Assembly (NCBI GenBank): GCA_002281555.1
Contig: NCGJ01000007.1
Coordinates: 1-64,000 of the forward strand
Length of the DNA: 64,000 bases
From: Hydrogenophilales bacterium 28-61-23
GTDB lineage: Bacteria; Pseudomonadota; Gammaproteobacteria; Burkholderiales; Thiobacillaceae
Direction: 5' to 3'
Of this stretch, positions 11,078 through 20,220 are shown in pieces (within the stretch, counting starts at the first letter, position 1; each line of letters starts with the position of its first letter). The notes beneath the pieces were generated by a model. The model made no database searches, was not told the origin of the DNA, and worked only from the letters and a program-made list of their open reading frames with translations. The translations under genes were made by a program, and so were the position numbers.

Positions 11078-13624
11078 TCACTGCCTGACGCTTGGCGGGC
11101 CTCTGAGGTAATCGTGCAGGGCCTCCGTGCCGCGATCATGTAGTTCTTTACTCTCTCGCGCGAACCGCTCGCTCTGCTCCCTGGCGTTTCTGGCATCTGT
11201 TTCAATTTGTGCTTCGGTATCTGACCGAACCCATTTCGAACCGTTATGCGTGAAATAACCTGTTGTATTCCCTGGCATGACAAAGAATGACTGCATGAAT
11301 GCCGACGCTTCTTTCATGCCGCCTTCGGTCTTTACATCTAGTTTCAATGTGTAGTCGCAAAGATAGCGTTTCTTATGGTCGGCTGGCTGGCAACCATTCT
11401 TTTTGAAGTAGCCAATGTTGACTGATTGTTTACCTGTGATTCTTTCGGAAATGTTGGCAAACTCGCCGAGTATCGGGATTTGTTTTACTGCCTCCATGCC
11501 GCTCAAGCCGGTGCGTATGTAACCTTCGGCGGCAAAATACATGTTTTCTTCTGTGGGTTCGCCATTTTTGCTTTTTTCATTTTCAATCAGCCCACCAGCC
11601 AGGATTGATTTTAATTTGAGGCGTTCCAGGCGATTGATGGAAATCTCTTTCAAATCGGAAATGATGAGGCTGGTTTGATCGTAGGGTGATTTGAGATACT
11701 TTCGCCATATTTCGTCAATGTCGTAACTACTCTGTGCGGTAGAGATTTCCTTGGTCACGGCCGATTTGCTGGCAGCCACGATGGCGTTACGTCGCTCAAT
11801 GAAATGTTTTTCCAACGCCTTGACCAATGGATGTTCCCTGTCACTGCCGTACTGCGCCTGAAATGTTTCGTGCCAAAAAGCTGATGCATGCAAACCATCA
11901 AGATTTCCTGGCATGCGATCCAGCTTTTGTTTATCTGCTTGCGTGGATGAGATCAATATCCGGTCTACTGCGGCCGAAGCATTTTTCTTGATTTTCTGGG
12001 CCACCGGATTTTGTTCATCCTGGTAAAGCCACAAATATTCATCAACAACGTTTCTCGCATCCTTTGTCGTTTTTGCCGCAGCGACCAGTGCGCTTAATTC
12101 AGCATCGGAAGCGTTGATTGTGGCATTCCGCTTCTCCCAGAATATCTTGTCAACTTTCGTCACTGAAGGATGTTGATTGTATTCTGCATGCTTCAAATAT
12201 TTTTCATGGAACGATTGATACCATAACGAGCCTTTTTCCAATCCAACCAGGCTGACAGGAAAGTTCTTTGCGGCGATGGCCTCCTCCAACATGAGATTCG
12301 ACAGCGTAATTGCTTGCTGATTTCTTATCTTGTCCATCTGTGCTTTGGCATGTCCGCTGCCGGCCTGTTCGAATAATTGTTTTTTCTGCTCTGGCAACTG
12401 GCGCAATGCTTCCAACCCATTCCAGTCTGAACCTCGTGCAACGGCTTGGTCCACAAGATCCGTCAACGCTGGCCCGACGAAAGATATTCTCTTGTTTTCA
12501 AAATGGCTGATGAGTCCGGTATGTTCGCTCGGCCAGATCGGATCGAGTAAAGCGGGGATGCGTTTCTGAATATCAACGATACGTTCATAGGCTGCAATGC
12601 CAGGCTGCATTCTTTCCACTTCATCACGAAGCAAATTCAATTCAGCGCGTGCATTCCTGATTATTCCTGTTTTTAATTTCAAGGACGCTTGTGTCGCTGG
12701 CGTGCGGTCTGAAGTGGCTTGGCGCGTGGCAAGGAACGATTTCAGCAGGACATCCATCGATGCGCTTGCCTGCTTGAATTCCGGGCTCGCTTTCTTGCAG
12801 CGCATGATGGTGTTTCTACCGATATCCTCTAGCTCGCTGATTTCCATCTCGCTGTATGGCTTCCCGAAATAAGGGACAAAGTGGGCGTCATCAAATAACC
12901 TAGCGTAATGCATTGAGAGCTCGGGGGCCGACATGCGATTGATATTCTTGTTCGGAAATTCAAGTTTCAAGCGGTCGGACCATTTCAGGTAACTTTCACA
13001 GCGTTCATTTGGTGTCGTATTTATATTTACTGCTGCCGCATCAGGCTCGTTTTTTATGGTGGGCGGCAATGTTTCATTCGGCGTTGGTGAACTTGCCGCC
13101 GGATTTTGAGGTTGTTGCCGAATGTATGTATCCGCCGTGGTTTGATTGCCCAATCCGGCAGTGTCTGTCTTCAGCGCAAGGCTGATTGCTCCGCAAGATG
13201 GATGTGTGATGCGGCCGCTGAGGGTTTTTCCATCCGCGGACAATTTGCCAATGAGTCCTACTGCGACAAAACCTTGAGGGTGATCGAGCCATCCAGCGGG
13301 CATCAATCTGATCGATTGATTACCGGTCGAGTAAGCCCCGGTAACAAGATAAGCGCCAGCGGGCTGCCCCGCACCGCCAAACTGAAAAACCCCATTTATT
13401 TGGTGACGTCCACCCGCATCGCCGGGGGATACCTCCTTCAATTGCACTATCAATGGCGTGGAGCCCTGTGGACATTGATATTGCCCCACCCACTGCTGAT
13501 CGTTGGCGAGGTGATTAATCGACGCGGCAATAACCGATGTCTGGCCTGTCACGCCGAATACACAGACGCTGAATAAAACTGCTTTGGCGCTTTGGTTAAT
13601 GGTTTTTTGGAGAAAGCGTTTCAT
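11078..13624 (-). CDS. Large exported protein of unknown function
   Basis: The 848-residue protein starts at the ATG at 13624 (AGGAAG upstream), where a signal peptide begins (MKRFLQKTINQSAKAVLF, cleavage likely after SVIAA). Residues about 30-140 look like a small beta-rich domain (WVGQYQCPQGSTPLIVQL through HPSCGAISLALK). A long Pro/Asn/Thr linker follows, then a helical charged region with loosely repeated motifs of the form SLWYQSFHEKYLKHAEYNQHPSVTKVDK and SAFWHETFQAQYGSDREHPLVKALEK. The C-terminus has a pair of cysteines in CQPADHKKRYLCDYTLKLDV and a final helix. I recognise no family. The gene is clearly AT-richer than its surroundings and is flanked by a relic of the DUF1015 3' end, both pointing to acquisition. 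Confidence 0.6.
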   Translation of the reverse strand: MKRFLQKTINQSAKAVLFSVCVFGVTGQTSVIAASINHLANDQQWVGQYQCPQGSTPLIVQLKEVSPGDAGGRHQINGVFQFGGAGQPAGAYLVTGAYSTGNQSIRLMPAGWLDHPQGFVAVGLIGKLSADGKTLSGRITHPSCGAISLALKTDTAGLGNQTTADTYIRQQPQNPAASSPTPNETLPPTIKNEPDAAAVNINTTPNERCESYLKWSDRLKLEFPNKNINRMSAPELSMHYARLFDDAHFVPYFGKPYSEMEISELEDIGRNTIMRCKKASPEFKQASASMDVLLKSFLATRQATSDRTPATQASLKLKTGIIRNARAELNLLRDEVERMQPGIAAYERIVDIQKRIPALLDPIWPSEHTGLISHFENKRISFVGPALTDLVDQAVARGSDWNGLEALRQLPEQKKQLFEQAGSGHAKAQMDKIRNQQAITLSNLMLEEAIAAKNFPVSLVGLEKGSLWYQSFHEKYLKHAEYNQHPSVTKVDKIFWEKRNATINASDAELSALVAAAKTTKDARNVVDEYLWLYQDEQNPVAQKIKKNASAAVDRILISSTQADKQKLDRMPGNLDGLHASAFWHETFQAQYGSDREHPLVKALEKHFIERRNAIVAASKSAVTKEISTAQSSYDIDEIWRKYLKSPYDQTSLIISDLKEISINRLERLKLKSILAGGLIENEKSKNGEPTEENMYFAAEGYIRTGLSGMEAVKQIPILGEFANISERITGKQSVNIGYFKKNGCQPADHKKRYLCDYTLKLDVKTEGGMKEASAFMQSFFVMPGNTTGYFTHNGSKWVRSDTEAQIETDARNAREQSERFARESKELHDRGTEALHDYLRGPPSVRQ

Positions 13625-13825
13625 CAGATAACTTCCTGTGCTTTGAAAAATCACGCGACGCGATGTGTCCCGATGCGGACAAGCAATCGTATCAAGGCCA
13701 GATTTTGTCGTTTCGTCGCCAAAGTTGGAACACCTACAGTCAATAACTGTCACATCTGGTCACGAAAGAGCGGGGCAGGGTGCGCTAAGTTAATGAAAGA
13801 AAACGTTATTTCGTCGAGTTGCCTA

Positions 13826-13874
13826 GTTCGGGCCCAAGCTGGCCGACGGCCTGGCATCGCACTGTTTGTAAATC
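13826..13874 (+). pseudogene. Relic of a second DUF1015 gene 3' end
   Basis: These 49 bp match the last 49 bp of the DUF1015 region (10981-11029) at 43 positions, including the TAA stop. Five of the six differences are at synonymous third positions and one changes Glu to Gly, so this is a once-coding copy from a related lineage, not a fresh duplication. The surrounding 13754-13934 holds no other recognisable gene, only GC-rich sequence with a short inverted repeat after the relic. Confidence 0.7.
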
Positions 13875-13934
13875 AGGCGGCGAACCACCGCCGCGAGCAG
13901 GGCTGGCGGCGAACCCTCGCCGCCGACCGCACCG

Positions 13935-16616
13935 CTAGCCGCCGCCAGCGGCCGAATCCAGCCGGATCTCTGGCAACGAGCGTGCGCCGACGCCCAGGTC
14001 GCGCCAATTGGCCGGATGGCAACTGAACAGCAGGATCTGGTGCCGGGTGGCCGCGTCGAATAGTACCCGCTTCATTTGCGCCAGCCGCTCCTCGTCGCTG
14101 TGCACCAGCGCGTCGTCGAGGATGATCAGGGTCGGGCGGCCGGCTTCCCGCAGCAGATCGGCATAGGCCAGTCGGCTGATGACGCCCATCTGTTCGCGCG
14201 CGCCGAAGCTGAGCGCTTCGAAATCGCCCGACTCCGTGCCGTTGGCGCGGGTTCGGGTGAGCGGGCCGGGGCTGAGGTCTGCGTCGATTTCCAGGCTGGC
14301 TTGCGGGAACAGTAGTTGCAGGTAGCGGTTCAGGTGTTTTTGCAGCGGCGCTTGCAGTTTCCGGGTCAGCGCGCGGCGTTTTTCCCGCAACAGCTTCAAC
14401 AGATGGTCGAGCGCGGCGGCGCGGCGGCGCAGTTCTTCGGCGCGGCGCTGGGCCTGGGCTAGGTCGCGGGCCAGTTCGGCGCGGCGTTCTTCCAGCCCGC
14501 GCGCACCGGCGGCCTGGAGTTCGACTTCCAGCCGCAGCAGCGTGTCGCGGCGTTCGCTAAAGCGTTTTTCGTGTTGCTCCGCGCTCTTGCCGTAGCGTTC
14601 CACGTCCTGGCGCAGGATGTCCGGATGCGCCTCGCCGACTTGTTTGGCGAGCGTCTCGATGCGCCCGGCCAGCGTGCTTTGTTCGGCGCGCGTATCGACC
14701 AGATCGCGCTTGCTCGCCGCCACGCGCGCGGCCCGTTCCGGCGCGTCGAGCACGGCGCGCGCGGCGGCCAGTTCGCGACTGGCCGCTTCGAACGCGGCCT
14801 GCGCGTTGCCGGCGGCAAGTTGTTCCTTGTGCAGGCTGGCGTCGATCTGCGCGAGCGATTGGGCGGCGGCTTCTTCGGCGGCTTCCACGACGGAGATGGC
14901 GGGCAGTTTTTCGTCGACTTCGGTGGCGGCCGGCAGTTTGCCCAATGCGAGTCCGATTTCGCCGGCGCGGGCCTGGCTGGCGGCCAGCTCGCCGCGCAAC
15001 GCTTCGACGCCGAGCGGCGCCAGCGCTTTCAGCGTCGCGTCGGCGCTGGCGACTTCGGCCAGGCGCTGGGCATGGGTTTGATGGCGCGCTTCGGCCGCAT
15101 CCAGATCGCTCAGCCCAAGTCGTTGCAGCAGGGCGGCCTGTTTGTCGGCCAGTTCCGCTTGCTTGCGCCGGAGTTGGGACAGATCGGCGCCGCCGGGGGC
15201 GATTTCGAGTCTGCCCAGTCCCGGCAGTAAAAGGCCGGTTTCTTCGATCAGCCGCCGCTCGCCGGAACCGGTCAGCGCTTCGTCGCCGATCCGGATGTCG
15301 CGCCCGGCGTCCAGGCTATAGCGCAACCGGGTCGCGCTGGCGTCCTGCTGGATGCGCAGTTCGCGCAGTTGCCGGTGCTGCTCGCGCAGCGTGGTCAGGT
15401 CGGCCGGCTTGATTTCGCTGGCGGCGGCCTGGCGCTGCAATTCAAGCCGGGCGGTCTGCGCGGCCTCGGCTTTGCTCAGCGCGGCGGCGGTGCTTTCAAT
15501 TTTGTGTTGGATGTCGTTGGACTGGCGGGTGAGGCTTAACCGGGTGTCTTCCTGGCGCGCGCGGCGTAGCGTCGCGCGCGCGGCGTCGTATCGGCTAGCC
15601 GCTTCCGTGCGTTGCGCCGTCCACTGTTCGACCAGCCCGGCGGCGGCCGTCCGCGCCTGCCGAGCGGCTTCCAGCGCGGCATTGCGCGCCTCGACCGCCT
15701 GTTCCTGGCTGGCATGGGTGTCTAGCTGGCTGCGCAACAGCGCGAGCCTGGCCTCGATCTGGTTGGCACGCTGTTTCTCCGCCGCGAGGTTTTCCTCGAC
15801 GCGCTGGATGGCGGCCAGTTTGTCCGCGGCGGCCTTCTGTTCTTTGCGGAAGCCGAGCCAGGGCTGCTCGGCCAGGTCGGCGGCGTGTTCGCGGCGCAGG
15901 CCGGCCAGTGCATCGACTTTCTGGCGATAGGCGGCGATTTCCGCGTCGAGCGCTTGCACCTCGGCGGTCAGCGCGGCGACCTGAGTCTCGGCTTCGAGAT
16001 ACGGCCCCTTGGCCTTGCCTGCGGCCGGAGTGAGCAATTCGTTGCGGGCGGCTTCGATTTTGGCCAGCACTTCGTCGCCGCCGCTGCTGGCGACTTCGCC
16101 GAGCGATTCGTTCAGGGCGCCGCGCAAATGGTCGGTGGCGTTGCCGACCGATTCGCGGATGTCGTGCGCCGTGCCCTGCTGTATCCAGAGCAGGCCGGGA
16201 ATGCCCCAGTGTTCCGCTTTGCTGACGCCCTTGCCAGCGTGCTGGAAACCGAGCAGTTCGGCCAGATGGTCTTCGGCTTCCGCGCCGTCCAGACGTTGGA
16301 TTTTTCCTTGCGCATCGATCGTCAGTTCGCAGCGTTTCTTGCTCAGAAAACTTTTGCTCAGCGTGTAGGTTTTGTCGCCGACCGTGAACTCGAGCTCGAC
16401 GCTGGGCGCGGCCGACGCGTCGCCCCAGGGGCGCAGTTCGTCGACGCTGCCTGAGCGATGCCGCTCGAAGAACGCGGCGCGGATGGCGCTGACGAGGGTG
16501 CTTTTGCCGGCTTCGTTGGGGCCGGTGAACAGGTTGAGGCCGGGTTCCAGATGCTTGATTTCGATGGCCTGGCGGAACTGCTTGAATTGTTCGACGCGGA
16601 TGCGGGCGAGCTTCAT
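13935..16616 (-). CDS. SbcC/YhaN-like SMC-type ATPase
   Basis: The 893-residue ATPase belongs to the Rad50/SbcC superfamily. It has an N-terminal ABC half with Walker A GPNEAGKST (about 33-41), very long coiled coils (roughly 190-760, dense in Ala, Arg, Glu and Gln), and a C-terminal half with the signature region LSFGAREQMG and Walker B TLIILDDALVHSDEERL. No Cys-x-x-Cys zinc hook is evident in the middle, in contrast to classical SbcC/Rad50. The short N-terminal domain and partner gene resemble YhaN/YhaO of Gram-positives. It overlaps the upstream nuclease gene by 4 bp (ATGA), so the two are translated together and probably form a DNA end-processing complex. Confidence 0.85.
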   Translation of the reverse strand: MKLARIRVEQFKQFRQAIEIKHLEPGLNLFTGPNEAGKSTLVSAIRAAFFERHRSGSVDELRPWGDASAAPSVELEFTVGDKTYTLSKSFLSKKRCELTIDAQGKIQRLDGAEAEDHLAELLGFQHAGKGVSKAEHWGIPGLLWIQQGTAHDIRESVGNATDHLRGALNESLGEVASSGGDEVLAKIEAARNELLTPAAGKAKGPYLEAETQVAALTAEVQALDAEIAAYRQKVDALAGLRREHAADLAEQPWLGFRKEQKAAADKLAAIQRVEENLAAEKQRANQIEARLALLRSQLDTHASQEQAVEARNAALEAARQARTAAAGLVEQWTAQRTEAASRYDAARATLRRARQEDTRLSLTRQSNDIQHKIESTAAALSKAEAAQTARLELQRQAAASEIKPADLTTLREQHRQLRELRIQQDASATRLRYSLDAGRDIRIGDEALTGSGERRLIEETGLLLPGLGRLEIAPGGADLSQLRRKQAELADKQAALLQRLGLSDLDAAEARHQTHAQRLAEVASADATLKALAPLGVEALRGELAASQARAGEIGLALGKLPAATEVDEKLPAISVVEAAEEAAAQSLAQIDASLHKEQLAAGNAQAAFEAASRELAAARAVLDAPERAARVAASKRDLVDTRAEQSTLAGRIETLAKQVGEAHPDILRQDVERYGKSAEQHEKRFSERRDTLLRLEVELQAAGARGLEERRAELARDLAQAQRRAEELRRRAAALDHLLKLLREKRRALTRKLQAPLQKHLNRYLQLLFPQASLEIDADLSPGPLTRTRANGTESGDFEALSFGAREQMGVISRLAYADLLREAGRPTLIILDDALVHSDEERLAQMKRVLFDAATRHQILLFSCHPANWRDLGVGARSLPEIRLDSAAGGG

Positions 16617-17749
16617 GGCGCGGCTCCGGCATTCCTTCTTTGCGTATCGAGCAGGCTCGCCAGCAGCGCGAGGGCGTCGCGCGCGACTTCTGCCCTGACG
16701 CCGTCCGGGTCGTCCTGATCGGCCTGAAGCTCGGCGACGACCTCGCCAAGATAGCCGTCGGCATGCAGGGCGTCGATGTCCTCCGGCGTCGGTTCCAAGC
16801 GCAGCGCAGACAGGTCGGCGAGCAGGCAGCGGGCTTTTCCACGCGCTTGTTCGATGGCCTCGCGCAGCCGCCGATCCCCGTCCAGATCGGTTCGGCCGGC
16901 CAGATTCAACTGCACCACATCGGCCGGCCCGAACCCGGCGATGCGTTGCCGCGCCAGTTCGAGGTCGCTCGGCACCTGTAGCGCCAGGGTTTCGGTCAAC
17001 CAGCGGTATTGCCCGGTTGCAAGCTGCGTGACAACAGGCGGCGCGCCCGGCCCGACCAGTTCGACCAGCAGCGCCTGGCCGGAGTCGTTCGCCTTGAAGC
17101 GGTCGGTTTCATGCGTGCCGCTATACCAGGTGCGCGCATCGACCTGTTTGGCGCCATGCCAGTCGCCCAGCGCCAGGTAATCCAGCCCGGCCTGTTCGGC
17201 CCGCCCGGCGGCGATGGGGTTCGACGAGTCGATGCCTTCGGCCAGAATGCCCTGCACGCTGCCGTGCGCCAGACCGACGCGGAGCAGACCGGCCGGCGTT
17301 TCGGTCGCGGCGAAGGTTTCGGTCAGGTCGGTGTGGGTGTTGCGCTGGGTCAGCGGCGCGGGCAGTACGGCGACGCCGATGGCTTCGAACAGAACCGGCT
17401 CCGGCGTCAGGCAGACGCGGGCGTTGGCGGGAATCGCATGCAGGCGCGCGGCGCGGGTCCAGACCGATTCGGACAGCGCGGCGTCGTGATTGCCCGGGAT
17501 CAACAGCCAGGGCCCGGCATAGCCTTGCAGGGCGTTGAACAGCCGGTGGATGGTCTTGTCGGCGACGCCCTGGGCGTCGAATACGTCGCCGGCGACCAGA
17601 ACCAGATCGACCTTATGTTCGGTCGCCAGCGCGGCGATCCGCTCAACCGTCTTGAAGCGCGCCTCGGCCAGCAGCGCGGCGTCTTCGGGCTCGAATTGCC
17701 CGAACAGCTTGCCGATCTGCCAGTCGGCGGTGTGCAGTAGCTTGACCAA
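16613..17749 (-). CDS. SbcD/YhaO-like DNA repair exonuclease
   Basis: The 378-residue calcineurin-type metallophosphoesterase is of the Mre11/SbcD kind. Metal-binding motifs are in order: LHTADWQIG (5-13), AGDVFDAQG, IPGNHDA, the later HGS (LAHGSVQG) and GDWHG. The C-terminal third is a capping region typical of Mre11-like enzymes. With the ATPase whose start overlaps its stop it should form a nuclease-ATPase complex that trims or opens blocked DNA ends. It is the first gene of the two-gene leftward operon. Confidence 0.87.
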   Translation of the reverse strand: MVKLLHTADWQIGKLFGQFEPEDAALLAEARFKTVERIAALATEHKVDLVLVAGDVFDAQGVADKTIHRLFNALQGYAGPWLLIPGNHDAALSESVWTRAARLHAIPANARVCLTPEPVLFEAIGVAVLPAPLTQRNTHTDLTETFAATETPAGLLRVGLAHGSVQGILAEGIDSSNPIAAGRAEQAGLDYLALGDWHGAKQVDARTWYSGTHETDRFKANDSGQALLVELVGPGAPPVVTQLATGQYRWLTETLALQVPSDLELARQRIAGFGPADVVQLNLAGRTDLDGDRRLREAIEQARGKARCLLADLSALRLEPTPEDIDALHADGYLGEVVAELQADQDDPDGVRAEVARDALALLASLLDTQRRNAGAAP

Positions 17750-17848
17750 TCAGGCCTCCGGCGATCTGGTCAACGGCATGAAGATCGCCGGCGGGCCATT
17801 TCCTTGTTCAAACCAATCGGGCCCGTCCTTGCTGACGGTGCGCAAACC

Positions 17849-18043
17849 TTAGCCTTCCATGCTGATCGGCGCGCCGACCCGTTGCCAGGCGAGCTGGATG
17901 GGCGCGACTTGCGGCGTATTCGCTTGCGGCGAGTTGTTTTCCGCTTGCGCCGCCGCGAGTGCCGTATTGCCCAGGCCAAGGCTGGCCGACAAAGCCAAAC
18001 CCGCGATGAGATATTTGAGGTGGGTATTCATGCGATTTTTCAT
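17849..18043 (-). CDS. Small secreted protein downstream of XRE regulator
   Basis: This 64-residue protein has a clear Sec signal peptide (KYLIAGLALSASLGLGNTALA) and a mature part of only about 35 residues, rich in Gln, Asn, Ala and Pro. The start at 18043 has GAGGGG six bases upstream; this Shine-Dalgarno overlaps the stop codon of the regulator gene, so the pair is coupled. No family is recognised. Confidence 0.6.
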   Translation of the reverse strand: MKNRMNTHLKYLIAGLALSASLGLGNTALAAAQAENNSPQANTPQVAPIQLAWQRVGAPISMEG

Positions 18044-18053
18044 GATCGACCCC

Positions 18054-18902
18054 TCAGTTCAGCGCGTTGGCCGCGGCACTGGAGGCGGCGTGGGTCACCC
18101 GCAGCACCTCGTAGGCATCGTCGCTCTGTATCTTCCGGCGCACGGCGTTTTCGCCCAGCAACTGGTTCAGCTCGCCGAGCAGGTCGTATTGCGTGGCCGC
18201 CGGCAGCGGCGTGCGGCAGGCGACTTCGAGCGCATTCCATTTGTAGGCGGCCTGGCCGTCGCGCTGATACAGGCGTTCGCACGCGGCGAGCAGATGGCGG
18301 CCTTTTTCCTGGCGTTCGGAACCTTGCGCCTGAGTCAGCAAATCCTCGAACTGGCTGCCAAGGATTTCGTTTTCAATCGCGGCGGCGAGCGGGGTTTTGG
18401 CCTGGCCCAGCGCATGCAGAGCGGCGTTCTGATATTCGCGCGCCTTGCCGGAGGCCGGGTCGGCGATGCTGTGCGCCAGTCCGGCCCAGTGCAGCAGGCG
18501 CGGGCGTTCCGGGTCTTGCTCGGGCATGCTGGCGACCAGGTATTCGGCCAGGCCTTGCGCGCTGGCGTCCTTGTTCGAACCGAGCAAGTCGTACAGCGCG
18601 CGCAGGAAAGGCGGGCAGGGTTCGAGCAGGGTGACGTGCGATTTGATCCACAGTTCGCGTTCGATGTCGCGCAGGCGATCCTGATTGTGCGGCGCGATGC
18701 TCTTGCGGCTTTGCGGGTTTTCCCAGTTCTGCACCGTTGTCACCGAGACATTCGCCAGTACCGCCAGGGCTTCTTGCGACAGGCTGTAGCGGCGCCGTAG
18801 CGCGCCGACCCAGTCGGCCTCGAATTCGCGCTGGCTGCTGTAGCGGCGCAGCGGGCTGAGCTGGCGACCGTGGGTATTCCATTGTTCTTGCAGAAACGGC
18901 AT
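18054..18902 (-). CDS. XRE-type helix-turn-helix transcriptional regulator
   Basis: The 282-residue protein has an N-terminal helix-turn-helix (about residues 30-52; YSLSQEALAVLANVSVTTVQ) of the Xre/Cro type, then a longer helical domain of about 200 residues with no recognised ligand fold. Start at 18902 is preferred because GGAGGA lies just upstream; a longer frame would reach 18977. It is followed at 10 bp by a small secreted protein gene and is divergent from another small gene. Three copies of ACCCGGTTG in the divergent region are likely operators. Confidence 0.72.
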   Translation of the reverse strand: MPFLQEQWNTHGRQLSPLRRYSSQREFEADWVGALRRRYSLSQEALAVLANVSVTTVQNWENPQSRKSIAPHNQDRLRDIERELWIKSHVTLLEPCPPFLRALYDLLGSNKDASAQGLAEYLVASMPEQDPERPRLLHWAGLAHSIADPASGKAREYQNAALHALGQAKTPLAAAIENEILGSQFEDLLTQAQGSERQEKGRHLLAACERLYQRDGQAAYKWNALEVACRTPLPAATQYDLLGELNQLLGENAVRRKIQSDDAYEVLRVTHAASSAAANALN

Positions 18903-18962
18903 GGCGTGTCCTCCGTGGCAGTGTGAGTTCAGGATAGTGTGCCAAAGCGCGTCGCGACACCA

Positions 18963-19008
18963 ACCCGGTTGGCCCACCCGGTTGGCCGGCTGGGTTTCGA
19001 CCCGGTTG
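18963..19008. promoter_or_regulatory. Three direct repeats ACCCGGTTG, candidate operators
   Basis: ACCCGGTTGG starts at 18963 and 18976 and ACCCGGTTGC at 19000; an inverted partial copy (GGCTGGGTT) lies between the second and third. They fill the divergent region between the Xre-type regulator (start 18902) and the small gene at 19083. The 13- and 24-bp spacing suggests protein binding. Autoregulation by the neighbouring regulator is inference. Confidence 0.5.
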
Positions 19009-19082
19009 CTAACGCGCGACCGGACTCGTCTCTAGCCTACACATCATCCGGCGCGTGCCGGTCAACCCGATGGAGGCAGATC

Positions 19083-19313
19083 ATGTATTCGGAACAACTC
19101 GCGGTGCTTTTGTTTATTGCGGCAACCCAGATGGCGAACCAGGGCGCCACTACACAACCGATGGCGCAGGTGCCGCGCGGCGGCGTGGAGCGGGTCGGAT
19201 TGCACATGAAGATGAATCCGCGCCTGAGCAAGGCCAGTCAGCGGCACGGCATGCTCAGGCCCTGGCAGTACGCGCGGATCGAGCCGGAAAGCACTCGACT
19301 GGCCGCTTATTGA
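19083..19313 (+). CDS. Small hypothetical protein, divergent from XRE regulator
   Basis: This 76-residue protein starts at ATG 19083 with TGGAGG upstream. A hydrophobic N-terminal stretch (LAVLLFIAATQMA) suggests membrane attachment or export. The rest is basic (MKMNPRLSKASQRHGMLRPW). No family is recognised; the strong ribosome-binding site and the divergent regulator support it as a real gene. Confidence 0.5.
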   Translation: MYSEQLAVLLFIAATQMANQGATTQPMAQVPRGGVERVGLHMKMNPRLSKASQRHGMLRPWQYARIEPESTRLAAY

Positions 19314-19351
19314 GTGTTTACGCCAGGCTCAACCCGCATGTCGCCGCAAGA

Positions 19352-20176
19352 TCAAATGCCGCGCAGCAGTTCGTTGATGCCGACCTTGCTCAGGGTTTTT
19401 GCATCGACTTGCTTGACGATGACGGCGCAGTAAAGGCTGTACTTGCCATCGGAAGAGGGCAGGTTGCCGCTGACCACGACCGAGCCGGCGGGAATGCGGC
19501 CGTAGCTGACTTCGCCGGTTTCGCGGTTGTAGATCTTGGTGCTTTGGCCGATGTAGACGCCCATCGAAATGACGCTGTTGTCTTCCACGACAACGCCTTC
19601 GACCACTTCGGAACGCGCGCCGATGAAGCAGTTGTCGCCGATGATGGTGGGGCCGGCCTGCACCGGTTCCAGCACGCCGCCGATGCCGACGCCACCGGAC
19701 AGGTGAACGTTCTTGCCGATCTGCGCGCAGGAGCCGACGGTGGCCCAGGTGTCGACCATGGTGCCTTCATCGACATAAGCGCCGATGTTGACGTAGGACG
19801 GCATCAGCACGACGTTTTTCGCGATGTAGGAACCTTTGCGCACCGAGGCCGGCGGTACCACGCGGAAACCGCCTTCGCGGAAATCCTTGGAGTTGAAATC
19901 GGCGAATTTGCTCGGCACCTTGTCGTAGTAATTGGTGAAGCCGCCTTTGATGAAGGCGTTGTCTTCCAGCCGGAACGACAACAGCACCGCCTTCTTGATC
20001 CACTGGTGGGTCACCCAGTTCTGGCCTTCGATCCGCTCGGCGACGCGCAACTGGCCGTAATCAAGCAAATCCATGACCGCCATGACGGCATCCTTGACCT
20101 GGGGCTCGACATTGCGCGGGGTGATGTCGGCGCGGCGCTCAAAAGCCTCTTCGATGATGAGTTGCAGATCGTTCAT
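19352..20176 (-). CDS. dapD: Tetrahydrodipicolinate N-succinyltransferase
   Basis: DapD transfers succinyl from succinyl-CoA to tetrahydrodipicolinate, committing carbon to the succinylase branch of diaminopimelate and lysine synthesis. The 274-residue protein has the helical N-terminus ([20 protein letters not shown]) and a left-handed beta-helix of hexapeptide repeats ([55 protein letters not shown]). Start at 20176 is placed at the family start rather than the longer frame. It follows dapC by 44 bp, so two successive steps are encoded together. Confidence 0.97.
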   Translation of the reverse strand: MNDLQLIIEEAFERRADITPRNVEPQVKDAVMAVMDLLDYGQLRVAERIEGQNWVTHQWIKKAVLLSFRLEDNAFIKGGFTNYYDKVPSKFADFNSKDFREGGFRVVPPASVRKGSYIAKNVVLMPSYVNIGAYVDEGTMVDTWATVGSCAQIGKNVHLSGGVGIGGVLEPVQAGPTIIGDNCFIGARSEVVEGVVVEDNSVISMGVYIGQSTKIYNRETGEVSYGRIPAGSVVVSGNLPSSDGKYSLYCAVIVKQVDAKTLSKVGINELLRGI

Positions 20177-20220
20177 GTTTATTCCTTTAGGTTGTTTATT
20201 AAGGTCATTGATAAATAAGG

